Below, in pieces: positions 1 through 7,969 of a stretch of DNA of 64,000 nucleotides (positions within the stretch are counted from its first letter, which is position 1; every line of letters starts with the position of its first letter). Under the pieces are notes generated by a model. The model searched no databases and was not told where the DNA came from. It was given only the letters and a program-made list of their open reading frames with translations. The stretch lies in NCBI RefSeq assembly GCF_029784155.1, contig NC_073692.1, positions 155,154,334 to 155,218,333 on the forward strand. The letters run 5' to 3'. This DNA comes from Uranotaenia lowii (lineage: Eukaryota; Arthropoda; Insecta; Diptera; Culicidae). A program made the translations under genes and the position numbers.

Positions 1-236
1 TGCATTAAATGTTATTGAATATATCACATAATCTTAAATGAAATCGCAGATCACCTCCAACACTGATCAAGAAATTTTAAATCATAACACCCCAATGCTT
101 CAGTTAGAATCTTTAAAAACAATGGTTTTAACAGGCAGATATGTTCTTTAGGGTAAAAATAAATAAAAATGCACGAACAAATGAAAAAAAAACGGCGATT
201 TTTTTTTTTGGAACATGTTTTGATAAAAATATGGAT

Positions 237-386
237 GGTCTTCTGAGACAATTTGTTCTGAAGAAGCATAAGAAACTGGTTTTTTATCAATTTTTTTTTT
301 CTTGACCAAACGATTGCTTGTTTGTATAGATTTTTTTTTTTAATTTGAATTAGGGCTAACATTTCGTCTGAAGACTGCAACATGAG
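237..386. repeat. Fragment of the foldback element arm found at 54.6-55.0 kb
   Basis: This stretch resembles the inner arm of the large palindrome centred near 54800. Shared landmarks in the same order are TTCTGAGACA, GTTCT-AAGAAGC, an AACTGGTTTTT block, CGATTGCTTG, and GACTAACATTTC followed by TGAAGACTGCAAC. It is a single arm and the partner arm is not present nearby, so it is a partial or decayed copy of the same family. Confidence 0.65.
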
Positions 387-1073
387 TACAGAAATAGAGA
401 CTTGTATCGGATGAAGTACTCACAGAAAATTGAAAAAAATGTGCAAACAACGAGTCTGTATGAAGCCGTCCACACTTACCTCAAGTAGGGTCAAAAGCCA
501 GCTGGTTAACGAGAAATTTGCAATTGAAAAGGATGCACATAAACTCGACATCGTAGTTGAAAATAGAAAATTCCCAACAAGTCGCTGTAAACATCCGTAA
601 TTGCCGGAATCCTTTTCACAGTTATCGAAAAGATTACAATTAAATTGAACATACTGCATTAAAAGTTTAAAAAAATAGTGCACAGTATTGTTTTAATAAC
701 CATCGTCCACACTTTCCTAGCGTCCACACTTACCCCGGTGTACCTTAGTCATATTTGGAAATAGACCAAAAATCGCACTATTTCTCTCAACTCGTGTAAG
801 TCGTGTAATATAATAAATATGATTCCTCAATGAAACTGGCATTGATGCAGCATTTTCGGGACATTGCTTTCGTGAGAAAGGTCTGCGAATACTGTAAGCG
901 CAGAAGAAAATTTTAAAAATTATTATCAAGTCCTTAATTTAAACGAAAGCATTTTTCATAGTTTTAGGAATATAAAACTGTTATTATGTTGTTGGTTTTT
1001 GGTAGAATGAATTCAGGCAATAGTTTTTTTTTTATTTTAGAAATTTACGCAGTATTCAGTTTATTTTTATGTT
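387..1073. other. AT-rich intergenic DNA, no gene seen
   Basis: No convincing coding sequence. A 13-bp motif GTCCACACTTACC occurs at 468 and 722, with a near copy at 705, all in the same orientation. This hints at a decayed repeat, but no boundaries can be drawn. Confidence 0.4.
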
Positions 1074-1097
1074 CAATTGAAAGATGACATTCACTCT

Positions 1098-1280
1098 CAA
1101 TCCTTTCCCCATCTAGAGCTATAAGCGCTTCTGCTTATATCTCTTCTCCTTTGGAACAGTCTATTCAAAGGCATTTAAACTTATCAATCGGATGAGTCTG
1201 GAACAAATTACAGAGCAAGAGTTGCTCGCTGCTACCGGCTGTGCCTTGCTACCTGGGTGGTAGAAATACATACATACATA
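1098..1280 (+). mobile_element. Severely 5'-truncated non-LTR retrotransposon 3' end
   Basis: The 183-bp insert ends in an (ATAC)n tail (around 1266-1280) and is flanked by an exact 24-bp direct repeat (1074-1097 and 1281-1304), a target-site duplication. Only 3' UTR-like sequence is left, with CTACCTGGGTGGTAG just before the tail. The long duplication and short-repeat tail fit R1/LOA-like or related LINE insertions. The clade is inference. Confidence 0.75.
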
Positions 1281-1304
1281 CAATTGAAAGATGACATTCA
1301 CTCT

Positions 1305-1690
1305 ACTTTCCAAACAAAACATCGAACAGATGAAAGATTAGTTTTGAACTGGTTTCAAAGTTTCAAAACTTTTTATAAATATTGTAATTTCTTTTCCCCC
1401 GATTTTCACCGCGGATATTTTATCGTATCGGGGGAATCGAAATTAAAACATTTTGAAGAAGTTTCTAACACTTATAATAACGGTGATTTTTCATTCTCAC
1501 TTGAGGTGTGTTACGAGTTTTAGAATAATTTTCTAATATAAGAGTAAGTGTATGATAAGAAACATGAAATCACATTACAATGGATAGTTTCTCAACAATT
1601 CTGTACGCTTTTGGACTTTGCTCCACATGTTTATTAAATACGAATCATAACGGAAAAATCATAAACGCAATTCTTCCAACCTACCTTAGC
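1305..1690. other. Downstream flank of POMP, no gene seen
   Basis: Short open frames here lack protein-like composition or recognisable domains. The segment lies 3' of the POMP stop codon (POMP is on the minus strand) and may hold its 3' UTR. Confidence 0.4.
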
Positions 1691-2208
1691 TTAAAACATT
1701 CCCAGCTGTTTTTCCATGACGGCGTGCGGCTGCCGAATGTACTCGCAGTGCTCCTCATTGTTGAACAAATCTCCGAAACTGATCAGCTCGTCCTGTCCGG
1801 TGAGGACATCACGGGCGACGTTATTCGAGGGAAGGAACGGAAGATGTCCCACCTTTGAAACGGACTTCAGTTCCATCGTCAACTTTAGAGGGGCAGCCAA
1901 ACCTTCCCGATTGCGCAGCATTTGGAAGTTCAGGTTCTGCCGGTGCAAGGCGTACTAAAAGTATTTTTTGTCGGTTAGAACTTGAAAATGATATTCTTGA
2001 TTTAGTTCTTACGTTCTTCTCCGATTGTTTAAGCGGATGAACGAACTGCAACTGGGCGGCACAGTTCTCATCGAGCGGAGAATTATGACCGGTGAATTCC
2101 TTGAACGTACTAGGCATTTGGGGAGCAACTTTGATGGAAGTTTCCTGAGGAAAAGTGGTTATGTTGTTATTATAACATAAAGCGATGAATTAGACCAAAT
2201 TTTACCAT
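1691..2208 (-). CDS. Proteasome maturation protein (POMP / UMP1), 5' exon tentative
   Basis: POMP is the small chaperone that assists 20S proteasome assembly by binding alpha and early beta subunits in half-proteasomes; it is then degraded by the finished particle. Two coding exons are clear on the minus strand: 2144-2013 (44 codons, acceptor CCTCAG) and 1954-1691 (87 codons plus TAA), joined across a 58-bp GT-AG intron (2012-1955) in phase 0. Diagnostic sequence: HPLKQSEKN at the exon end, NLNFQMLRN and APLKL just after the junction, LPFLPS, the DVLTGQDE block, and a C-terminus ending KQLGMF. These match UMP1-family landmarks in order. The first exon is uncertain. An ATG at 2208-2206 sits directly before a GT donor and would be in phase, giving a 132-aa protein, slightly short for the family (human 141). 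A longer upstream first exon is possible. Confidence 0.85.
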
Positions 2209-2817
2209 TTTTGAAGTTGATAGTATTTTAAATTAGCAAATAAGTTCACGATGACTCGGAATCAGAAATCCGGAACAATGATGATGCTGTTTTGGAACCA
2301 AACTTTTGAACACGGTTTGACGTTTGTCGCTACACGTTGATTAATCTTTAACCAAAAAAGGGTGTTTTAAAACTCAAATTAGTTGTTAGCCAAGACACAT
2401 TTCAGCTGCGCCATAATATAGCGCTACCTTGGTGTTGAAAAAATAACTAATAGGTAATACACACTAAATAAAAATTTAAGACATGTTATTTTTTATCGGA
2501 AGAATATTATGTGTCATAATTGTTTAAATCGATTTCAATCAATTCAATTTAGAACAACTTTGAGTCACATCGATCGCTCTTATAGCTAGCAAGTTGACAT
2601 CACTCCTATGATCTTTTGAAAAAGTTAAAGAAACAACAAGTATATTTTTTTTTTATTTTCATCAATACTTCATCAATCTCAAGGGTAAACGAGGTTAAGA
2701 CATTTTATGTATATATACTTCGAGCTCAGTAAATTTTTGAATTTTTTTGAGAAAATTTAAACTATAAGATTTTTTAAAAACTGGAACCGCGCATTTGAAA
2801 TGCAATTTTTTTTAAAA
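2209..2817. other. Intergenic DNA upstream of POMP, no further gene seen
   Basis: AT-rich and lacking protein-like frames. It should contain the POMP promoter and possibly an unrecognised 5' exon. No TATA or initiator stands out enough to call. Confidence 0.35.
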
Positions 2818-2820
2818 TTA

Positions 2821-3466
2821 GGCCGGGACAAATTTCAAATCCTTCTTTTGTCACTCGGAGTTGGAACATCTCGAGGGGGGGGGGGGGGGGGCGGCAATAG
2901 AAAATAATGCGAAAAACAAATAAATTGGAATAAATTGCACGAAATCTTGTATGCAACAAAATTTCATACTATATTATTGCACAAAACCTCATTTTTCATT
3001 CTTAGTTTAGTTTAGTTTACTCGTCTAGCTTCATTCCCTCGCATTAAGTAAAAATACATTTTTGTTAAGGTTCTCAGCATGAATAAATTTTGCTCGCGTT
3101 TTTGTTTTTTGTTTGCTGCCAGACATGCTGAGAACAGGAAGCGTCATTACCAGGGGGCTCATATGAGCTTTTTGGTGTGGGAGAGTGTGGTGGGCCGCTT
3201 TATATATGTAAAAAAAACTATAAATCAAGTAATTTTTTTTCGAATTATTCAATTAAATCTAAAATACAAAAGCTGAAAAAACTTCCATCTTAATAAATTT
3301 GTATTTTGGTCTTGTAGTCTTCGGATATTTGAATTTTTTGTCGAAATAACATAAATACTAAAATACTTTAAATTTTATTTATTCCCCCCTTCGGGTTTTT
3401 GGAAATTTCGAAGGGGGGGGGGGGGGGGGAGGGTGACAAAAGAAGAAAATGATATTTGTTCCAGCC
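2821..3466. mobile_element. PIF/Harbinger-type (Tourist-like) MITE, copy 1
   Basis: The ends are imperfect inverted repeats beginning GGCCGGGACAAAT on the left and, on the opposite strand at the right, GGCTGGAACAAAT, each continuing into CTTCTTTTGTC. The left flank is TTA and the right TTT. Two sister copies (15984-16385 and 31377-31760) have exact TAA duplications, the 3-bp TWA target typical of PIF/Harbinger. Inside are long G-tracts (2874-2891, 3412-3429) next to CCCCCCTTCGGG. This copy is longer than its sisters because of an extra insertion at about 2988-3218. Confidence 0.75.
2988..3218. mobile_element. Insertion inside Harbinger-type MITE copy 1
   Basis: Alignment with the 31.4-kb copy shows continuous sequence on either side (AAAACC then TATAAATCAAG), so roughly 230 bp were inserted here. 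The insert carries a 12-bp perfect inverted repeat, GTTCTCAGCATG near 3070 and CATGCTGAGAAC near 3124, with a loop of about 40 nt. No coding potential; class unknown. Confidence 0.55.
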
Positions 3467-4165
3467 TTTATTTACATTGCCATCCCAAAACACAGAGTTG
3501 GAAAAAATCGCTTCAAAAAAAAATCAATGATCTGAAACACGTTTTCATCTTTTTTTGAAAATATTTCTTTATCTTAAACCTGCCTAAACCCTGTGGGTTT
3601 CATTTATTCGAGTCAAATAGTTCCATAAATGGAGCTTCTCATATTGTAATATTTATTATCTTCGCAATTTATTATTATTCTAAAGAAAAACTTTGGCTAT
3701 ATGGTTGTTTGATTTATTTCGAACAATGCAGTTTATTTCAATTTCAATAGAAGTTTACATTAACTAAAGATGAACTGTTTTAAGACTATAAAGATCTGAA
3801 TTTCTCAACTAGCTGAATTATTTGAAAAATTCTTCATACTAATCTATTTAATTCATAAAAAAAACATTCCGTGTAGAAATTGGCGATTTGCAGTTCCAAA
3901 CGACGTTCAGAGGGCACTTCGATCAAAATGATGATATTGTGGGTGAAAACGTCATTTCGCGTACTATTTTTCCAAAACAAAACGGAAAATTTGAACATTT
4001 CGGTGTTTTGTGCAGTATTTATCTCGATTGGATTGGAGAAAACGGTAAGAACATGTGTTCCACACAGTCGTTTATACTTTCAAAACCCATCTATTAATCG
4101 ATATGAATTATTTTTTAGTTTTACGGAAACAGCTGTGTGGTACCAACGCTTTACCGTTTTTTCAG
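3467..4165. other. AT-rich DNA upstream of a decayed coding region
   Basis: No gene is supported with confidence. A patch at 3888-4050 has a modest open frame followed by a donor-like GTAAGA at 4048 and an acceptor-like TTTTTTCAG at 4157-4165. Its reading phase does not join the frame that looks coding downstream, so I do not call an exon. Confidence 0.35.
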
Positions 4166-4753
4166 GTGGAAAACATCGGAACTCGACCGTGCTTTGGCAA
4201 ATGCTAATACCGCTTATTCGGCCTGTGCTGCTTACAACAAACCAAAACAAACGTATCGCCGAAATTTTGATGAAAAATCACCTCCTTACTACCGAAAATA
4301 GGTGCAGAGTATGCATAGAAGACCTAAGATCAACGAAGTTTCGTACGAGCAAAATCTAAACAATAATATCAATGATAATTTATCATCAAAACTTGGTAGC
4401 TCTGTTATGCTCGATGGGAGTTTGTGTCCATGTTCAAGCAATGAGCGGGATGAAGTAACGAGTGATATTGCTGAATAAGATTGGGGAGATATACCTGGCA
4501 ACTTACAGATCACGAAGAAATTAATAAACACGGAATGAAAAAATGTTTTCAGATTTCTAATGAAATTTTTGGATATCGAATACGTAAATATGGACTGGGC
4601 TGCCGACACTTGCGTTGCTGCGGGAGATTTGTTTGTGCACAAAAATTTTGAAAATAATGTTTCCCCGAGAAAGCATTCGACAACGAATTGAACGAATCAA
4701 TTGCAAAAGCTCAGATCCAAGTTGAACAAATAATGCAGCGTAAAAAATTTTAA
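4166..4753 (+). pseudogene. Decayed protein-coding sequence, family not recognised
   Basis: One frame reads as protein-like for most of 4167-4691: it contains SELDRALANANTAYSACAAY, then an RRNFDEKSPPYYRK block, and later NMDWAADTCVAAGDLF. It is broken by three in-frame stops (TAG 4299, TAA 4476, TGA 4536). A frameshift near 4680 leads into a second protein-like tail ending EQIMQRKKF at a TAA (4751-4753). A polyadenylation-like AATAAA follows at about 4830. The compositional continuity across the stops suggests a pseudogene rather than chance. I do not recognise the family. An alternative is a real gene with readthrough or unrecognised introns, which I consider less likely. Confidence 0.4.
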
Positions 4754-5187
4754 AGATTCTTCAAGACATGCTATTTTCTAGCATTTTGAGTGTTGTGGAC
4801 GATTTATGTTGAAGAATTTAATTGTTATTAATAAATGTTATCATAAATGTTTATTATGAATTCTCTTCATTACAAATCTTCGAAAGTGTACAATAAAAGC
4901 ATTTGAATTTCTTCAAAAAATTAAATAAAAAACACTTATTTTTACATGCATTCATATGGCACACCATGGCGCTGTTTTTTTGTTCATATTTGCTTGAGTA
5001 GTATCAGTGCAATACATACCATTAGATTGGGTTTAACCTTACCGATACAAAAATAGCAAATGGTATGTTTGCACTTTCCAGTTCCAGCTTTGCAACTACA
5101 GCTTAAAATCCATGAAGAAATAAAGTGTCTGAGTTTAAGTTGAATGTGATGGATGAGGCACAGCGTTCGGATGTGATGTTTGTGTAA
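4754..5187. other. Intergenic DNA, nothing recognised
   Basis: AT-rich, with only short frames and no conserved-looking peptide, inverted repeat or tandem repeat. Confidence 0.4.
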
Positions 5188-5388
5188 CATATCCTGTCAG
5201 CTTTACAAATTTATCCGTTTTCTCACGGTAACCGACTAGAAGTACGTAATTGGCTTCAAAACTGTGGACCCTTCTCGGATCGGCCGGGCAGAATCTTCAA
5301 CGTAGTCAAGCACACCTACCAGGTCGATTTCTATACGAATAGTTTCGCCTTGGTTTATTCTTATAAACTCACAAATGTTTTTTATTAA
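5188..5388 (+). other. Unrecognised coding-like patch
   Basis: An uninterrupted frame of 66 codons without its own start has balanced, protein-like composition in its central part, including HGNRLEVRNWLQNCGPF and NVVKHTYQVDFYTN, and higher GC than its surroundings. No family is recognised. It could be a relic of a transposon protein or an exon of an unidentified gene. Confidence 0.25.
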
Positions 5389-5944
5389 AACATTACAGAA
5401 AAACTAAATTTTTTTATGCAAAAACCATCAGGACTAGTAAATCGAAGATTTTCTTACCCAATTCTGCTATTTTTACTGTTCGAAATTTGTCAGTTTTCTC
5501 AAAAATCACAATTTTGAAAACAACTCCCATTGACTGATGTGTTAAAAATCAGCTATCATCACCCTTTTGTTAGTTCCGTAACTGAAATCTAGTTAGCGCT
5601 GCATGTCAAATAGTTTTGCTGCAAATCGCCAATAAGCCAAGACGCTGCCCATATTGAAGCGTTTCATGCGTTAGCGCTCTCTTTGTTTGAAAACCCAAAC
5701 TACATCAAACGCTTGCAGATTATAGATGCATACACTGAAAAATATTGTTAGGTTAAAAACATTTGGAAAGTTAAACAAATTTTAAATCATGCAGGTTTCT
5801 TCTTCAAAAGCAAAATGAAGTTTTGCTCTGTGTCATGCGCTCATGTTTTGTTTTTCGTTTCGGCTGCAGAGTGCGGATTAAACGGAAAAATTTCGAAGTG
5901 CTCGTTTTTATTTTTGGTGACCTCGAAATACCATCTTAAATGCC
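5389..5944. promoter_or_regulatory. Upstream region of the tra2-like gene
   Basis: This region precedes the tra2-like start codon. In the frame of the ATG at 5945 there is a stop at 5918-5920, which supports that ATG as the first one available. A pyrimidine-rich CTGCAG at about 5865-5869 could be a 3' splice site of an upstream non-coding exon. No TATA box is confidently assigned. Confidence 0.3.
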
Positions 5945-6672
5945 ATGGTAAGTTTGCTGGATTAAGTCCAGATTTCCAACATTTAAAGCAATTTTCTCAT
6001 GCTTATTTCCAGACACGATCGAAAAGTGTATCGACGGATCGTTTCGGTCGATCCAACAATATAGAAAATCGAGGGCGCAGAAGCCCAATCCGTGCACCAA
6101 CTCCTGGGGCACGCCGCCGCGGGGGTAATTTCGTTCCGCGAGATCGGACCGGAAATTATCGTTCTAGATACTCACCATCAGAGAAACGCGCGACGCGTCG
6201 TTATCGTTTGTCCGATTTTTATTGCCTGGGTGTTTTCGGTATGAGCGGAATTACGGTTGAAACGGACCTTCGGAAAATGTTCGAAAGATACGGACCGATC
6301 GAGCGAATTATCGTCATCTACGATCAGAGAACTGGAGAATCGCGTAACTTCGGTTTCGTTTATTTCCGGGACCGGCGAGATGCTTGGAGAGCTCGGGACA
6401 ATTGCAATGGGGCGCTGTTACATGGCCGTCGGATTCGGGTTGACGATTCCCTTACCAAGGCACCACATCCTAGCACTCCTGGAGAGTACAAGGGGACTGA
6501 TAGGTGAGAAAAATATGGATCTTATACGGTTTTTTCGACCATGGTCAACGGTTTTTCACTCCACAGATTGCGGCGTGGCGAAGCTCGTTTCAGGGATCGT
6601 CGTAACGATCGGCGTGCAAGAAGCCGATCAACATCCAACATGAACTCAAGATATAGACGCGCACGTTCCTAA
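5945..6672 (+). CDS. Transformer-2-like RS/RRM splicing factor
   Basis: Tra2 proteins bind GAA-rich exonic enhancers in the nucleus; in flies Tra2 works with Tra on dsx and fru pre-mRNA. Three coding exons are inferred: 5945-5947 (just the ATG), 6013-6503 and 6567-6672, with GT-AG introns of 65 bp (5948-6012) and 63 bp (6504-6566). They give 600 nt and a 199-aa protein. Residues 2-65 are Arg/Ser-rich. The RRM spans about 71-147, with RNP2 LGVFGM (73-78) and RNP1 RNFGFVYF (112-119). The Tra2-specific linker follows (HPSTPGEYKG, 153-162), then a short Arg-rich tail (166-199, with RRARSRSTS). GPIERI and RRIRVD are also family-typical. Oddities: RNP1 has Asn where the family has Gly; the RS tails are short (Drosophila Tra2 is about 264 aa); and the start codon abuts the first intron. 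It is probably a divergent paralogue, as several tra2 copies are known in Aedes. Confidence 0.87.
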
Positions 6673-6900
6673 GCTTTTCTTCTCGACGATGCTAGCCATG
6701 AAAAATTGCTAGAAATTGAAAGAATTCATTAATCAACAACATTCTGTTATTTTGCAAAAACCAACAAAAATGATTCAGGTTAGTCACTACAGAAATTTAC
6801 TTCAATTTTTCTTTTTATTTAATTCTTTCGTTGATTTCCATTTGTTTATGTTATAGAAGAAAAGGTTTAAAATAAACAAACCCTGATTATTTCCAAACTT
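6673..6900 (+). promoter_or_regulatory. Probable 3' UTR and polyadenylation signal of the tra2-like gene
   Basis: After the TAA at 6670-6672 the sequence becomes AT-rich, with an AATAAA hexamer at 6871-6876 as the nearest strong polyadenylation signal. Assignment rests on position only. Confidence 0.45.
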
Positions 6901-7137
6901 CTAATAAATCTATAAAAGTTAAGGTAATTTTCTGCCAGTTCAAAAACTGACAGAGGTTTTGAAAATCTTACATGACAATTTCTGGTTGAATGCCTTAATA
7001 AAAACACATATGATTAAAACAATAAAGTACTGCTGGCTGTTTCAAATTAAAAAAAACTGCGTTCAAATCGATAAATCTAATTTTTTTATCGTTATCATCC
7101 CAAAACCTTAAATCAAGCTTGAAAGTTGGAGAGTATC

Positions 7138-7248
7138 TATGTGGTTTATCTATAGGTGGGGACAAGACTACCCTTGCATGAGCCTGTATGGATACAACGA
7201 ACTAATATTAAAGTTTTTGGTTGTCCCCACCTATAGATAAACCACATA
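7138..7248. repeat. Perfect 28-bp inverted repeat (hairpin) with 55-nt loop
   Basis: Positions 7138-7165 and 7221-7248 are exact reverse complements over 28 bp (left arm begins TATGTGGTTTATCTATAGG). The loop is 7166-7220. It lies about 470 bp downstream of the tra2-like stop codon. The ends carry TA, so it may be a very short Tc1/mariner-type MITE; a small-RNA hairpin is an alternative. Confidence 0.9.
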
Positions 7249-7960
7249 GGGTATAATGCAGTGCATGATGGTCTAACTAACGTCTCATGATCGCTTTTAT
7301 TCTACGCTGCCTACTCTAAACTTTAAATTTTCTTCTCCAAACTATTTTAATTTTCATTTCAAGCGACACACATAGGAGTACTCTATGGAAAAAGTTGGCC
7401 AAAACCTGTTTTTCTCTTTAAAATAATTAAAATGTTTTTTTCGTTGTTTTCAAGTATACACAACTTATTTTTAACCAAAATTTCAAATTTCTTAATTTTG
7501 GTCTTTTTGGGTCACTTGCTGCACCCTTGTAAAATGTTTGTTTTCAAGTAAATTCGAAGCAAACCAGCCGATCAACTATCAGAAATGATGAAAAATACCA
7601 TTTTTTAAACAAACAAATCAAACGCAATAAAAAACGTTTGTATAACACAAAGTAAATGCATGGCATGGTCGCTATCTGAAACAAAATTAGGGACAAAAAT
7701 CGCTAACATTTTTAGATTTCAAAATTGAAAATAGCTCGAGTTCGCAAGTATGCGCACGATTTTTCTTTTGGAAATATTTAAGGAAGTTAGAAGCATTCGT
7801 GTGTAATGTGATTTTTTCCCGGCGGAGCCCGCAAGATAAACTTTAACACAAATTTGTAAAAAAACGATATAGGTTTGTTAAAAAACATTGCACTATTTTG
7901 TTTAGCTTCTCTACTACATGTGTTTATCCAGAAATGAACGCAATTTCAACCACAATTCAT
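7249..7960. other. Intergenic DNA, nothing recognised
   Basis: AT-rich sequence with no protein-like frame and no clear repeat boundaries. It ends at the 9-bp target duplication of the RTE-like element. Confidence 0.4.
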
Positions 7961-7969
7961 TGGTCATAA

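Noticed and set aside
3880..4359. 159-codon plus-strand frame
   Set aside because: It crosses a region where another frame (from 4167) is clearly more protein-like; composition of this frame is random.
7138..7248. Rho-independent terminator
   Set aside because: The hairpin is too long, lacks a terminal U-run and lies in a eukaryotic genome.
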